In this document: positions 15,913-26,035 of the stretch, one piece after another | Position numbering within the stretch: the stretch's first letter is position 1 | Layout of the letters: each line of letters opens with the position of its first letter | From: Photobacterium ganghwense | Lineage (GTDB): Bacteria; Pseudomonadota; Gammaproteobacteria; Enterobacterales; Vibrionaceae | Direction: 5' to 3' | NCBI RefSeq assembly: GCF_003025595.1 | Contig: NZ_PYMI01000003.1 | Location: 682,001-746,000 of the forward strand | DNA length: 64,000 nucleotides | Notes under the pieces: model-generated | The model's input: only the letters and a program-made list of their open reading frames with translations | What the model was told of the DNA's origin: nothing | Database searches by the model: none | Made by a program: the position numbers and the translations under genes

Positions 15913-16261
15913 TTTCTACTCCTTGAAGCGTGCCAGGCACATTATGAGCAAAAGTCATACTTAACTTTTGCAAACCGGATATGTCGAGGCTTGCCTTGCC
16001 CTCACAACACATACTCTAGCGGTGGCGATTCCTTTTTGCCTCAAATTAACCGGAAACTTTGACCCGCTGAAAAGTTTTGGGGCAGCGGAAAGCAGATCTG
16101 AGTTAAGTTTATGAAAAATCCCAAATCTTTAAGGTTTTTACCTTACCGATACTGTAAATAATAGGTCATGTTTGCCACAATTTCTCTGGTTAGTGGCGCG
16201 GTGGAAATGTGCAACATATCGGGTGAGATACATTGCACACTGAAACAGACGGTGGGGCAAG
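15913..16261. other. Intergenic region without a recognised gene
   Basis: 349 bp between two minus-strand genes. It presumably holds the promoter of the CPXCG gene. I see no RNA gene or strong hairpin in it. Confidence 0.5.
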
Positions 16262-16915
16262 TTAGATAGCAGCGAAAAGCTGCTGATTTACTTCGAGTAG
16301 CGAGTTAAGTTTGCGATCGGCAATTGCCCAGCGCGGGTCATGGGCGAAAGCGGCATCAGGCACGGCGATCCCTTTCATTTGTGCGGCTTTCGCGGCCAGT
16401 AGGCCGTTGACTGAATCTTCAAACGCCACACAGGCTTGCGGCATCACACCTAATGCATCCGCAGCATTAATGTAGACTTCCGGGTGGGGTTTCCCAAAGC
16501 GCAAGTGTTCGGCAGACAGTACGGCCTGAAATTTACCGGTTAGCGACAGTGAATCGAGCGTTGACTGGATCAACCGCATCGGCGATGACGATGCCAGCGC
16601 GATTTTCAGTCCCATTTCTTCACAGGTCGCAATGGCTTCCAGCACACCCGGAAGCATGGGTTTGTGCTCTTTGATCAGCTCCTCAACCCGGCAGACAATC
16701 ATCTCTGTGACTGTCGGAACATCGTGGCCTTGCCAAGGTTGTCGCTGATACCAGTATTCAACCACCTGATCGATGCGCAGGCCCATCGTTCTGTGAGTAT
16801 CTTCCAGGGTAATGCTGACTCCGACAGAGGAAAAAATATCCACCTGAGCGCGTTGCCAGAAAGGTTCAGAGTCGACCAGCAGGCCGTCCATATCAAATAC
16901 TGCAGCTTGTAACAT
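16262..16915 (-). CDS. hxpB: HAD-superfamily hexitol/2-deoxyglucose-6-phosphatase (HxpB/YniC-like)
   Basis: 217 residues from the chosen start (E. coli YniC has 222). HAD motifs are clear: FDMDGLLVDSEPFW (motif I, Asp about 8 and 10), ALASSSPMRLI (motif II) and a lysine in RFGKPHPEVY, with FEDSVNGLLAAK (motif IV). YniC/HxpB dephosphorylates sugar and sugar-alcohol phosphates such as 2-deoxyglucose-6-phosphate. The ATG at 16915 is chosen because the HAD core begins immediately; a longer frame adds 24 residues without homology signs. The neighbouring YniA-type kinase keeps the yniA-yniC neighbourhood known from E. coli. Exact substrate is inferred from family only. Confidence 0.85.
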   Translation of the reverse strand: MLQAAVFDMDGLLVDSEPFWQRAQVDIFSSVGVSITLEDTHRTMGLRIDQVVEYWYQRQPWQGHDVPTVTEMIVCRVEELIKEHKPMLPGVLEAIATCEEMGLKIALASSSPMRLIQSTLDSLSLTGKFQAVLSAEHLRFGKPHPEVYINAADALGVMPQACVAFEDSVNGLLAAKAAQMKGIAVPDAAFAHDPRWAIADRKLNSLLEVNQQLFAAI

Positions 16916-17272
16916 GAGACATGTTCCCTTGTGGGCTCGATAACACCATACAAATCGGGCAGGCCGGTCAGCTTGCCGGTTTGTCATTCAGAGCACCAAA
17001 AGTAACACAAATCCAGAAGGGATGTCAGGGTACGAAATGCCAGAGCAGAAAGAACAGAATAGAAAGCACCGAGTAGCCAGACCTAAGCAGATCTGAGTGG
17101 TATATAGACCTGAGTAGTAGATAACGGGGTAGTAGAAAGAGCAGAGCTGAAAGGCGAGAGCAAGCCTTTCAGCTTTTGGCCCACATTCTTGGCGTACCAG
17201 TGCCGATGCATAATTGCATCGGCGTTATCCGGTAACACAGTCAAAGAATACCGACGTTAGGGGAAGGCTGGA
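16916..17272. other. Intergenic region with two hairpins
   Basis: 357 bp between the phosphatase and kinase genes, both minus strand. It contains the hairpin at 17145-17174 and a second one near 17202-17224 (GCCGATGCA/TGCATCGGC) lacking a T run. No gene is recognised. Confidence 0.5.
17145..17174. terminator. Possible weak terminator after the YniA-type kinase gene
   Basis: An 11-bp stem AGCTGAAAGGC/GCCTTTCAGCT with an 8-base loop. The T run is short on the plus strand and poor on the minus strand, so termination is uncertain. Confidence 0.4.
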
Positions 17273-18142
17273 CTAACCTTCGAGTAACCCCAGTTCATCA
17301 ATCATGCGCTCTGCCTGAGCGATATATGTGCCGCCGAACAGATTGCAGTGGTTGAGAATGTGGTACAGGTTATATAGCGGCTTGCGGGATTCATAGTCTT
17401 CATCCAGCGGCCAGACTGACTGATACCCCTCATAGAAGGTGGGAGGGAAACCCCCGAACAGTTCTGTCAGCGCAATGTCACATTCCCGATCGCCCCAGTA
17501 ACTGGCCGGATCGAAGATGATCGGCCCATTCACGGTGACGGCCGCATTTCCCTGCCAGAGATCCCCATGAAGGAGGGATGGTTTGGGCTGGTGGTTCATC
17601 AATAGCTCAATCACTTTGCCGGTGATGGTATCAATATTGCCAAACGAGATACCTTTTTCATTGCACAGTTGAAGTTGCCAGGCAATACGTTGCTCAGCAA
17701 AGAATCGGCACCAGCGGCGACGCCAGTTATTGGGCTGTGGTGTCAGTCCGATATAGTTATCGATATCAAAGCCATACTCGGGCTGATCCCCCCAGGCGTG
17801 CAGACGCGCCAGTTTCTGGCCGAGTGTAAAGCCGGATTCGTTATTGAGCACTTTGGTGGGAAGATAATTGAGGATCAGAAACGATTTGTCTTTGCTGGTC
17901 CCGAGGTGAATACAGCGGGGAACCAGAATACAGTCAGCTTCGTTGAGGATATGCAGGCTCTCCGCCTCGGTTTCAAAGAGCGAGAGCTGATCACGGTCAT
18001 TCATCTTCACAAAGAAGCGTTCATTACCATCACCAATGCAGTAGCATTCGTTGATATCACCGCCTTCGACGGGCTCCTTTTCAATGATCCTGAAGGGTCT
18101 GTCCAAAACATCAGAAAGTTGGTGAGAAATCGCTTGCCACAT
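17273..18142 (-). CDS. Fructosamine kinase family protein (YniA-like)
   Basis: 289 residues from the chosen ATG, the usual length for YniA and fructosamine-3-kinase family proteins. The aminoglycoside-phosphotransferase fold is visible: a glycine-poor N-lobe with FFVKM (ATP-binding lysine), LARLHAW in the helix region, LLHGDLWQGN (catalytic HGD loop, about residues 196-205) and IFDPASYWGDRECDIALT (Mg-binding DPA in place of DFG). These kinases phosphorylate ketosamines or protein-bound sugars for removal of glycation. The ATG at 18142 has GGAGG 5 nt upstream; an in-frame GTG four codons earlier is less likely. It lies next to the YniC-type phosphatase. Confidence 0.88.
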   Translation of the reverse strand: MWQAISHQLSDVLDRPFRIIEKEPVEGGDINECYCIGDGNERFFVKMNDRDQLSLFETEAESLHILNEADCILVPRCIHLGTSKDKSFLILNYLPTKVLNNESGFTLGQKLARLHAWGDQPEYGFDIDNYIGLTPQPNNWRRRWCRFFAEQRIAWQLQLCNEKGISFGNIDTITGKVIELLMNHQPKPSLLHGDLWQGNAAVTVNGPIIFDPASYWGDRECDIALTELFGGFPPTFYEGYQSVWPLDEDYESRKPLYNLYHILNHCNLFGGTYIAQAERMIDELGLLEG

Positions 18143-18297
18143 AGCATCCTCCACGTCACTTCACGTTGTTGGTGAGGCTGTTGCCTACTCAACATAGTAG
18201 CCCATTTAGCCGTGCAAGAAGTGGGTATCTATCAAGGTTTTACATCTGGCACTGACAAAAAAGTGAAACAGAGAGACATTTGGAGTGTGACTAACAG

Positions 18298-18325
18298 AAA
18301 AAAAGCCGGAGAAAACTCCGGCTTT
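18298..18325 (-). terminator. Terminator of the hut operon (after hutH)
   Basis: The stem AAGCCGGAG/CTCCGGCTT with a four-base loop is followed on the minus strand by TTTTTTT. It lies about 35 nt downstream of the hutH stop. Confidence 0.88.
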
Positions 18326-18356
18326 ATAGGAAGAAATGAAAGAATCTACGAATAGA

Positions 18357-19889
18357 TTACAGGCTCGGCAACAGCTCTTCTGGCATCAGGTTGTTGTACT
18401 GAGCTTCAGCCAGCAACTGGTTGGCTTTCTCGATATCCGGTGCAAAGTAGCGGTCTTTATCGTAAAAGCTCACGCGTGCACGCAACATCGCTTTAGCTTG
18501 TTCCAGACGCTCAGAGCTGCGGTTTGGATGACGGAAATCCAGACCCTGTGCCGCGGCCAGCAGTTCAACAGCCAGAATACCACGGGTGTTGTCGCCCATG
18601 TCTTTCAGACGACGACCAGCGAAAGTGGCCATTGAAACGTGGTCTTCCTGGTTGGCTGAGGTTGGCAGGCTGTCAACCGACGCAGGGTGGGCCAGGGTTT
18701 TGTTCTCACTTGCCAGTGCCGCAGAGGTGACCTGAGCAATCATGAAACCGGAGTTAACACCGCCGTTGTCTACCAGGAACGGTGGCAGTTTACTCAGGCT
18801 GCTGTCGATCAGCAGGGCCATACGACGCTCTGACAGGCTGCCGATTTCTGCAATCGCCAGAGCCAGGTTATCGGCTGCCATCGCAACAGGTTCCGCGTGG
18901 AAGTTACCACCGGAGATGATGTCACCGTCTTCAGCGAAAACCAGCGGGTTATCAGACACTGAGTTAGCTTCCACTTCCAGCACATCTGCAGCGTGACGAA
19001 TTTGCTGCAGACAAGCGCCCATCACCTGTGGCTGGCAACGCAGTGAGTATGGATCCTGCACTTTTTCACACTGCTGGTGAGAAAGGCCAATTTCACTGTC
19101 CATATCTAGCAGATGGCGGTAGGCTGATGCCGCATCAATCTGGCCACGGTGGCCGCGGACACGGTGAATACGAGGGTCGAACGGGCGACGACTGCCCAGC
19201 GCGGCATCAACGGACATGGCGCCACAGACAGTACCGGCTGCGTACAGATCTTCTGCCGCAAACAGTCCTTCCAGGGCAAACGCGGTAGAAGCCTGCGTCC
19301 CGTTCAGCAGAGCCAGGCCTTCTTTTGGCGCCAGTGTGATCGGCTCCAGACCGGCAATTTTCAGTGCTGCTGCACCGCTGATGATCTCGCCGTTATGGCG
19401 TGCCTGGCCTTCGCCAAGCAGCACGGTGCTCATGTGAGCCAGTGGTGCCAGGTCACCAGATGCACCCACTGAGCCTTTCTTCGGAATGCACGGGTAGATT
19501 TCTGCGTTCACCAGTGTGATCAGTGCGTCGACAACTAGTGGGCGGATACCGGAATAGCCACGAGCCAGGCTGTTGATTTTCAGTGCCATCATCAGACGTA
19601 CTGTGCAGTCGTCCATGAACTCACCGATACCGGCAGCGTGAGACAGTACAATACTGCGCTGCAGGGTTTCCAGATCTTCCACCGCGATACGGGTGTTGGC
19701 CAGCAGGCCAAACCCGGTATTGATACCGTAAACGACTTTGTCTTCTTTAATAATGTTATCGACAACCTGAGTACTGGTCAGCATGTCGTCATAAGCGTAA
19801 TTGGCCAGTGACAGTGTCACGCGTTGACGGCTGATTTTACGAAGCTCTTTTAGGGACAACTTGCCTGGTTGAATTTCTAGCTGGTACAT
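18357..19889 (-). CDS. hutH: Histidine ammonia-lyase
   Basis: 510 residues, standard length. The Ala-Ser-Gly triad that self-cyclises to the MIO electrophile is at residues 143-145 in [15 protein letters not shown], and Tyr54 in [10 protein letters not shown] is the expected catalytic tyrosine. It removes ammonia from L-histidine to give urocanate, the first step of the Hut pathway. It is the last gene of the hutI-hutG-hutU-hutH transcript, 25 nt after the hutU stop, and is followed by a strong terminator. TAAGGACGTAGT precedes the ATG. Expression should follow HutC control at the hutI promoter. Confidence 0.97.
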   Translation of the reverse strand: MYQLEIQPGKLSLKELRKISRQRVTLSLANYAYDDMLTSTQVVDNIIKEDKVVYGINTGFGLLANTRIAVEDLETLQRSIVLSHAAGIGEFMDDCTVRLMMALKINSLARGYSGIRPLVVDALITLVNAEIYPCIPKKGSVGASGDLAPLAHMSTVLLGEGQARHNGEIISGAAALKIAGLEPITLAPKEGLALLNGTQASTAFALEGLFAAEDLYAAGTVCGAMSVDAALGSRRPFDPRIHRVRGHRGQIDAASAYRHLLDMDSEIGLSHQQCEKVQDPYSLRCQPQVMGACLQQIRHAADVLEVEANSVSDNPLVFAEDGDIISGGNFHAEPVAMAADNLALAIAEIGSLSERRMALLIDSSLSKLPPFLVDNGGVNSGFMIAQVTSAALASENKTLAHPASVDSLPTSANQEDHVSMATFAGRRLKDMGDNTRGILAVELLAAAQGLDFRHPNRSSERLEQAKAMLRARVSFYDKDRYFAPDIEKANQLLAEAQYNNLMPEELLPSL

Positions 19890-19914
19890 ACTACGTCCTT
19901 ATGGTTATCGAAGA

Positions 19915-21615
19915 TTATTTCTGAGTAGATGGAATCATTGGCAGATCCAGGTTCTGCTCTTCGGCGCACTTAATAGCGATGTCGTAACCGGCATCGGCAT
20001 GGCGCATTACGCCTGTGCCCGGGTCATTGCGCAGAACACGACCTACACGCTCTGCGGCATCATCGCTACCGTCACACACGATAACCATACCAGAGTGTTG
20101 CGAGAAGCCCATACCTACGCCGCCGCCGTGGTGCAGAGATACCCAGGTCGCACCTGATGCGGTGTTCAGCATGGCGTTTAGCAGTGGCCAGTCGGAAACG
20201 GTATCCGAGCCGTCCATCATGCCTTCAGTTTCACGGTTCGGGCTGGATACTGAACCTGAATCCAGGTGGTCACGACCGATGACGATTGGCGCTTTCAACT
20301 CACCGTTTTTGACCATTTCGTTGAACGCTTTACCCAGACGGGCACGGTCTTTCAGACCTACCCAGCAGATACGCGCTGGCAGACCCTGGAACTGGATGCG
20401 TTCGCGAGCCATGTCCAGCCAGTTGTGCAGGTGCGGGTTATCAGGGATCAGCTCTTTCACTTTCTGGTCTGTTTTGTAGATGTCTTCCGGATCACCAGAC
20501 AGGGCTGCCCAACGGAACGGCCCAACGCCTTCACAGAACAGCGGGCGGATGTAAGCAGGGACAAAGCCCGGGAAATCGAATGCGTTTTCAACGCCTTCTT
20601 CCAGTGCCATCTGACGGATGTTGTTACCATAGTCAACTGTTGCTGAGCCGGCTTTTTGCAGATCAAGCATCGCCTGAACCTGAACCGCCATCGACTCTTT
20701 TGCGGCTTTCATGACCGCGGCTTCGTCCTGAGTACGCATTTCAGCCGCGTATTCCATAGACCAGCCCTGAGGCAGGTAACCGTTTAGCGGGTCGTGTGCG
20801 GAAGTTTGGTCAGTGGTACAGTCAGGTACGATACCGCGGCGCACGACTTCCGGGAACACATCAGCAGCGTTACCCAGCAGGCCGACAGACACAGGTTTAC
20901 CGGTTTGTTTGGCTTCTTCGACAATCGCCAGAGCTTCGTCCAGAGTTGTTGCTTTACAGTCAACGTAACCGGTACGCAGACGGTAATCGATGCGGCTTTC
21001 ATCACACTCGACAGCAATCATTGAGAAACCCGCCATGGTTGCAGCCAGCGGCTGAGCGCCACCCATGCCACCCAGACCACCGGTCAGGATCCAGCGACCA
21101 GATGCATCGCCGTTGAAGTGTTTATTCGCCATTGCCACGAAGGTTTCGTAGGTGCCCTGAACAATGCCCTGAGAGCCGATGTAGATCCAGCTGCCTGCTG
21201 TCATCTGGCCGTACATCATCAGGCCTTTCTTATCCAGCTCGTTAAAGTGTTCCCAGTTCGCCCAGTGAGGCACGATATTGGAGTTGGCAATCAGGACACG
21301 TGGTGCATTGCTGTGTGTTTTGAATACACCAACCGGCTTACCGGATTGCACCAGCAGTGTTTCATCGTCTTCCAGACGCTTCAGCACTTCGACAATCTTG
21401 TCGTAACATTCCCAGTTACGCGCTGCACGGCCGATACCCCCGTAAACCACCAGTGAATGCGGGTGCTCTGCCACATCCGGATGCAGGTTGTTCATCAGCA
21501 TACGCAGCGGGGCTTCAGTCAGCCAGGATTTCGCATTCAGTGTTGTACCCGTTGGGGCCTTGATAGTACGGCTCTCATCCAGACGCGAATGTGTGTGGGA
21601 TGTCGATTGTGTCAT
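19915..21615 (-). CDS. hutU: Urocanate hydratase
   Basis: 566 residues from the ATG at 21615, which has AAGGAGAG 5 nt upstream; the open frame extends 37 codons further but without family similarity. The NAD-binding region is seen in [13 protein letters not shown] (about residues 176-188 region), and [13 protein letters not shown] and [16 protein letters not shown] are conserved urocanase blocks. It hydrates urocanate to imidazolonepropionate using tightly bound NAD+ as electrophile. It is placed between hutG and hutH in the operon. No truncation or frameshift seen. Confidence 0.97.
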   Translation of the reverse strand: MTQSTSHTHSRLDESRTIKAPTGTTLNAKSWLTEAPLRMLMNNLHPDVAEHPHSLVVYGGIGRAARNWECYDKIVEVLKRLEDDETLLVQSGKPVGVFKTHSNAPRVLIANSNIVPHWANWEHFNELDKKGLMMYGQMTAGSWIYIGSQGIVQGTYETFVAMANKHFNGDASGRWILTGGLGGMGGAQPLAATMAGFSMIAVECDESRIDYRLRTGYVDCKATTLDEALAIVEEAKQTGKPVSVGLLGNAADVFPEVVRRGIVPDCTTDQTSAHDPLNGYLPQGWSMEYAAEMRTQDEAAVMKAAKESMAVQVQAMLDLQKAGSATVDYGNNIRQMALEEGVENAFDFPGFVPAYIRPLFCEGVGPFRWAALSGDPEDIYKTDQKVKELIPDNPHLHNWLDMARERIQFQGLPARICWVGLKDRARLGKAFNEMVKNGELKAPIVIGRDHLDSGSVSSPNRETEGMMDGSDTVSDWPLLNAMLNTASGATWVSLHHGGGVGMGFSQHSGMVIVCDGSDDAAERVGRVLRNDPGTGVMRHADAGYDIAIKCAEEQNLDLPMIPSTQK

Positions 21616-21698
21616 GTGGCTCTCCTTGCAAAGCTGCCCGTTATGTAATGGTATGAGTGGGCAGCGTTCTGTCGTTGAATTGATTAACTCAAAAGTCC

Positions 21699-22712
21699 TT
21701 ATCGCAGGTTGCGGGCGACGGTCCATGCCAGTCGGGCGGCAAGCCTAGCGGTTTGGTTGTCGATGTCGAAACGCGGGTTATATTCCGCCATGTCGAACAC
21801 CAGAATTTTGCTGTTACCCTGTGGCGTTTTCGCGGCCAGAATGGTTTTCAGTAGTGGCTCAATAATGTCGAATGACACGCCGCGAGCGGCAGGAGCACTG
21901 ACTCCCGGTGCTGTCGCCGCCGGAAACACGTCGAGATCGATCGTGAGATACAGATAGTCGCATTGGTCGATAAACTGACCGAGAGACTCCTGAATGTCCG
22001 GCAGATTAGCCTGCGTCATGTCTTCATCGTCGCGGTACAGCACGCCCAGGGCGTCTGCTTTTTCATACAACGCCTGCGTGTTGCTGGTCCGGCTCAGACC
22101 CAGACAGGCGTAACGGAACGGCCAGTTGTTCATTTCGCAGAAGCGGGCAATCTGGTGGAACGGTGTGCCTGAGCTGCCTTTCTGAGATTGCGTGCCCGCT
22201 GGCGGGTTACGCAGGTCAAAGTGCGCATCAAAATTGATGATGCCAATGCGCGGGGCCTTTCTTGGTTCACCATTATCTGAACTGTCAACCGCATGTTGTT
22301 TTTGCAGCAGGTAGTTGCCGATCCCCTGGAACGAGCCCCATGCCACTTCATGACCACCGCCGAACACCATCACTTTATGGCGTTGGCGCAGGGCATGGCA
22401 GACATCTTCACCAAGACGATGCTGGGCCAGTTCAAGGTTGCCGTCATTACAGCTGATATCGCCGCCGTCGTAGACTGGCTCCTGGTGGTGCCAGGCAAGG
22501 TTAGCGAGGACTTTGCGAATGGCGACTGGGGCGTCATAGGCGCCTGTGCGGCCTTTATTGCGTGATACGCCTTCATCGCAGGCGAAGCCCAAAATCATGA
22601 TGCCTTGTTCATTAGCCTGGTCAGCCGGCTGCACTTTCTGGTGCCAGCGCAAGCCTTTTGCGCCATCTTCAGGATCAGTCCGGCCTTGCCAGACATGCAT
22701 ATCAACGGCCAT
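21699..22712 (-). CDS. hutG: Formimidoylglutamase
   Basis: 337 residues of the arginase/ureohydrolase family. The manganese-binding blocks are complete: [18 protein letters not shown] (Asp-x-His-x-x-x pattern) and TIDLDVF. It hydrolyses N-formimidoyl-L-glutamate to glutamate and formamide, the single-step ending of the histidine pathway, so no hutF is required. Its first 11 nt overlap the end of hutI, giving translational coupling. The hutU start is about 80 nt downstream. Confidence 0.95.
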   Translation of the reverse strand: MAVDMHVWQGRTDPEDGAKGLRWHQKVQPADQANEQGIMILGFACDEGVSRNKGRTGAYDAPVAIRKVLANLAWHHQEPVYDGGDISCNDGNLELAQHRLGEDVCHALRQRHKVMVFGGGHEVAWGSFQGIGNYLLQKQHAVDSSDNGEPRKAPRIGIINFDAHFDLRNPPAGTQSQKGSSGTPFHQIARFCEMNNWPFRYACLGLSRTSNTQALYEKADALGVLYRDDEDMTQANLPDIQESLGQFIDQCDYLYLTIDLDVFPAATAPGVSAPAARGVSFDIIEPLLKTILAAKTPQGNSKILVFDMAEYNPRFDIDNQTARLAARLAWTVARNLR

Positions 22713-23940
22713 GGTGTGCTCCAGTTACTGCTGGTTGGAAAAAGAGGTGCCCGTCTACCACCCGGAATTTCAGATCCGGAACGCCAATTCGATATGACAG
22801 TTCGGCAGGGTGGCTGACAGACCAGACGGCAAGGTCTGCATCCATGCCTACTTTGATCTGGCCGCGGCTATCACTGACGCCCAATGCCTGTGCAGCATGC
22901 TGTGTGACACCGCGCAGGGTCTCTTCCGGTGTCAGGCGGAATAGCGTACAAGCCATGTTCATCATGGCGCGCAGTGAGGCCAGTGGCGACGTTCCGGGAT
23001 TAAAGTCGGTGGAAATGGCCATTGGCACCTGATGGCGACGCAGTGCTTCAATTGGCGGCTGCTGAGTTTCCCGCAGGAAGTAAAACGCCCCAGGGAGCAG
23101 CGTGGCGACGGTGCCGTGCTGAGCCAGTGCCTCAACGCCTTGCTCGTCCAGGTATTCGATATGATCTACAGACAGCGCGCCCATTCTGGCCGCCATCGCA
23201 CTACCGCCAAGGTTGGACAGTTGCTCTGTGTGACCTTTAATGGCCAGACCATGTTGCTTAGCCGCCTCGAAAACGCGCTGACACTGGGCAGTCGAGAAGC
23301 CGATACCTTCACAGAACACGTCAACGGCGTCTGCCAATTGCTCTTTGGCCGCGACAGGAATGATTTCCTGACAGATAAGGTCGATATAACCATCGGCATT
23401 ATCTTTAAACTCCGGTGGCAGAGCATGTGCGGCAAGCAAAGTTGTGGACACTTTGATGTCAGCCTGCTGGCCTATTCGGCGCGCCACGCGCAGCATTTTC
23501 AGTTCACTGTCCAGTGTCAGGCCATAACCGGATTTAATTTCTACCGATGTTACACCATCATTTTTTAGACCTTGCAGACGTTCGCAAGCCAGTTCATACA
23601 GTTCTTCTTCTGAGGCATTGCGTGTTGCATTGACGGTGGCAAGTATGCCGCCACCGGCCTTGGCAATGGTTTCATACGGCACACCATTCAGGCGTTGCTC
23701 AAACTCATTTGCGCGGTTACCGGCAAACACCAGATGGGTATGACAGTCAATCAGCCCCGGGGTAACCAGTGCGCCATGGCAATCAATCACTTCCGGATGG
23801 CCGTGGCAGTCATAGTGATCCGCATGACCGGCAAAGGCGATTTTGCCTTGCTCGATTCCAATCATAGCGTTGTCAATGATCTGGTAGCCCGTGTCCGGCA
23901 TCATGGTGACCATCTTCAGGTTTGTCAGCACTCTGTCCAT
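22702..23940 (-). CDS. hutI: Imidazolonepropionase
   Basis: 412 residues of the amidohydrolase superfamily. Metal-binding HxH is in [12 protein letters not shown] (about residues 76-78), with KGHTEQLS and [11 protein letters not shown] carrying further metal and catalytic residues. It opens imidazolone-5-propionate to N-formimidoyl-L-glutamate. It is the first gene of the minus-strand operon; a HutC-type palindrome lies 25-40 nt upstream. Many Vibrio hut loci have hutC next to this operon; here a small zinc protein gene lies between. Confidence 0.96.
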   Translation of the reverse strand: MDRVLTNLKMVTMMPDTGYQIIDNAMIGIEQGKIAFAGHADHYDCHGHPEVIDCHGALVTPGLIDCHTHLVFAGNRANEFEQRLNGVPYETIAKAGGGILATVNATRNASEEELYELACERLQGLKNDGVTSVEIKSGYGLTLDSELKMLRVARRIGQQADIKVSTTLLAAHALPPEFKDNADGYIDLICQEIIPVAAKEQLADAVDVFCEGIGFSTAQCQRVFEAAKQHGLAIKGHTEQLSNLGGSAMAARMGALSVDHIEYLDEQGVEALAQHGTVATLLPGAFYFLRETQQPPIEALRRHQVPMAISTDFNPGTSPLASLRAMMNMACTLFRLTPEETLRGVTQHAAQALGVSDSRGQIKVGMDADLAVWSVSHPAELSYRIGVPDLKFRVVDGHLFFQPAVTGAHHGR

Positions 23941-24243
23941 TTACATGCTCTGGTAAGGTGGTTGTTTATGTATATACAAATTATTAGTCAACAATAGGGT
24001 CAAAGACAAGAGATTGTGTAAATGAAATGTGATCAAAATGGCAATAAATCGATACTAACGCAATTTTGATAGTGCTTTATGACCAGGATGAAAGCCCGCC
24101 AAACGTGGCTGTCATCGAGTTTGGGAGGAAATGTCGTCAAGGAGGATAGTCAAATGGGGTGCTGTAGTTTGCAAGGTGGCGGTTGAAAGGGAGGAAGGCA
24201 TGTGAATAGGGGTCTTTGGCTTGCCATTATCCCCTAACTCTAA
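23941..24243. other. Intergenic region upstream of hutI
   Basis: 303 bp. Apart from the operator and promoter near 23963-23991, nothing is recognised. Confidence 0.5.
23965..23980. promoter_or_regulatory. Candidate HutC operator upstream of hutI
   Basis: The minus strand reads TTTGTATATACATAAA; its core TTGTATATACAT is a near-perfect palindrome of the TTGTATATACAA type bound by HutC in other gammaproteobacteria. A TTGACT hexamer lies just upstream (23991-23986), so binding would block the hut promoter. It is a pattern match with known consensus, not tested. Confidence 0.6.
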
Positions 24244-24630
24244 TTACTCAACAGTTTCAAAGTAGAACTTGTAGTCACGTACACCGTCTATCTGAACGCC
24301 TTTTTCTCTTAACTCAAGGTACTGTTGAATCTTAATCGTTCTGAAATCCATAGCCTTCAGCGCAAGGATTATCCGTAGTTCATCCATTGACCGTGACTTA
24401 GCAGCAGAGTTGCACGTACTACAGATAACATGAGCCTTTGCTTTAAAACCAATCTTATCAAGCCAGTTAAGCTCTTTCGGTTCTTTATGCATACCACAGA
24501 AGTAACAGCGGTTGTCTTGCTTCAATGCAGCCTGTTCCCTTGAAGCTTTAGGGCTAAGTGATTTTTTGGGTGGGGTAGTGTTGCTCTTCTTACTACCACT
24601 GAACATCGAGAACTGAACGACATTAGACAT
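24244..24630 (-). CDS. Small HNH-like zinc-finger protein, function unknown
   Basis: 128 residues. A basic N-terminal segment (KKSLSPKASREQAALKQDNR) precedes CYFCG and, 31 residues further, CSTCN, i.e. two CxxC knuckles spaced as in HNH-endonuclease zinc folds. The usual DHI/DHxxP catalytic histidine of HNH enzymes is not visible between them (ELNWLDKIGF there), so nuclease activity is doubtful. It may be a degenerate HNH or a DNA/RNA-binding zinc protein. Base composition is more AT-rich than the hut genes, and it separates hutI from hutC, suggesting insertion. The ATG used has only a weak AAGAG upstream. I do not recognise a named family. Confidence 0.6.
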   Translation of the reverse strand: MSNVVQFSMFSGSKKSNTTPPKKSLSPKASREQAALKQDNRCYFCGMHKEPKELNWLDKIGFKAKAHVICSTCNSAAKSRSMDELRIILALKAMDFRTIKIQQYLELREKGVQIDGVRDYKFYFETVE

Positions 24631-24963
24631 TTGGATAACTCTTACTCATCAAATACTCATCAAAGTGTATTCGTTTAATTGACTGCGTATAACGACACGT
24701 CATTATTACATGTCTTTGTATCCTATTTCTTGTGCAATCAACTAATCAAAGTACCATTAACGTAAAATGGTACTCATTGCAGAGTATAAATGACCGAACG
24801 AATGTGATCGGCTCGAGCAAGACCCGATATTCATTTAGGCGATCTGTGCACTTTTGCCATGCATTGATGTTTTGCTATTACACAAAGTCATTGACTCCGT
24901 TCTGTCCAATTCTTTGCATCAGTCACCGCACAAAAAGGCATCGCAATGTTTGAATCGCAGTAC
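24631..24963. other. Intergenic AT-rich region between the HNH-like gene and hutC
   Basis: 333 bp. It has a direct repeat of ACTCATCAA near 24644-24665. A plus-strand open frame here lacks a ribosome site and resembles no family. No RNA gene is recognised. Confidence 0.5.
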
Positions 24964-25671
24964 TTAAACCACCTTGGTTCTGGAGCTGAGCTTGTACTTA
25001 TTCCCCGGATGATAGAGCAGGGCAGTACTGATCAGGTTCTTATTACTCCAGGTACGGCGGTTCAGTAACAGGCAGGGGGATTGCGGGCTGATGTGCAGTA
25101 AATCCGCGATACGCTTGTTGGGCAGCAAGGCCTCAACGGTATGCTCGATATCACTCAGCGGACAGGCTTGTACCAGATACTCGTTCGGCGTTTGAGTGGA
25201 GAAGTCCTGTGAGATGTAGTCCGGCGCATAGTCAGGATTTACCCAACGTTCCTCAAGCTGAATAGGGACGTCATTTTCATAATGAACAATTTGGGTAAAG
25301 TACACCTCGGTACCGTGCCTGACCCCGAGCCTGAGAGCGACCTCATCGGTGGCTTTAATCGTTGATTGCAGAATCACATCACTGGAGTAAGCATGGCCTC
25401 GATTCTTCACTTCTTCAGCAATATTACGAATTTCCATTAGCGGCGATTCTGCTTTTTTATGGCAGACAAAGGTGCCCAGGCGAGGAGTACGCTCAAGTAA
25501 GCCCTCGTTCACCAAATCGCGAATCGCTTTATTGGCGGTCATCCGACTGACGGAGAATTGCTCCGACAACATGATTTCGGTCGGCAGCTTATATCCCGGC
25601 GGCCATTGCCGAGAATGGATCTTATCTAATAGGTATTGCTTGATTTGAAGGTAACGCGGTGACTGAGCCAT
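24964..25671 (-). CDS. hutC: Histidine utilization repressor HutC (GntR family)
   Basis: 235 residues. An N-terminal winged helix-turn-helix of GntR type (about 5-72; LPTEIMLSEQFSVSRMTANKA) is followed by a UTRA ligand-binding domain (about 90-230; RWVNPDYAPDY is the typical HutC signature). HutC represses hut genes and is released by urocanate. A palindrome resembling its operator is found in front of hutI and in front of this gene itself, so autoregulation is likely. It is in the same orientation as the hut operon but 1 kb upstream, separated by a small zinc protein gene. Confidence 0.93.
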   Translation of the reverse strand: MAQSPRYLQIKQYLLDKIHSRQWPPGYKLPTEIMLSEQFSVSRMTANKAIRDLVNEGLLERTPRLGTFVCHKKAESPLMEIRNIAEEVKNRGHAYSSDVILQSTIKATDEVALRLGVRHGTEVYFTQIVHYENDVPIQLEERWVNPDYAPDYISQDFSTQTPNEYLVQACPLSDIEHTVEALLPNKRIADLLHISPQSPCLLLNRRTWSNKNLISTALLYHPGNKYKLSSRTKVV

Positions 25672-25687
25672 AACTGTAACTTTCCAA

Positions 25688-25700
25688 TTGCCTATACAAA
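25688..25700. promoter_or_regulatory. Candidate HutC operator in front of hutC
   Basis: The minus strand reads TTTGTATAGGCAA, matching 10 of 12 positions of the TTGTATATACAA-type HutC site, 17 nt before the hutC ATG. It suggests autorepression. Confidence 0.5.
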
Positions 25701-25862
25701 TGAAAGCAAGTTTCTTTCGCTATAGCAAGTAATAATGCCTCGAAGTGGGGCGTTTGTCATGGCTATGTAACTGAAAAGTGACTTGATTTGTTGAGAAATA
25801 ATAACATTACGTCTTTCGTGGGTATAAGGGTGAAATTATGTCTAATTATTTCCGCTCTGGCT

Positions 25863-25892
25863 TTGCATTCTGTGACAGGCGTTTGTTATAGT
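25863..25892 (+). promoter_or_regulatory. Candidate sigma-70 promoter for thrS
   Basis: TTGCAT and TATAGT are separated by 18 bp, giving a leader of about 140 nt before the thrS ATG. In E. coli ThrRS represses its own translation through a leader structure; a leader of this size could allow the same here, which is inference. Confidence 0.5.
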
Positions 25893-26035
25893 GGCGCTCT
25901 GCCTTTGCATTGGGATATTGCTCAGTATTGCGGTATCGGTGTAATTGGCCTTCACTCATTAAGCTTATCAAAGCTTTACGTTTAAATTGAACATGTCTTG
26001 CTTGGTGTGCAAGACCACTGTTAAAGGATAAATAC

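Larger units (their letters stand above)
25672..26035. other. Divergent intergenic region hutC/thrS
   Basis: 364 bp with the hutC operator candidate at one end and the thrS promoter and leader at the other. No gene is seen. Confidence 0.55.

Noticed and set aside
24732-24953. Small plus-strand open frame between the HNH-like gene and hutC
   Set aside because: No ribosome site, no family resemblance, AT-rich intergenic composition.
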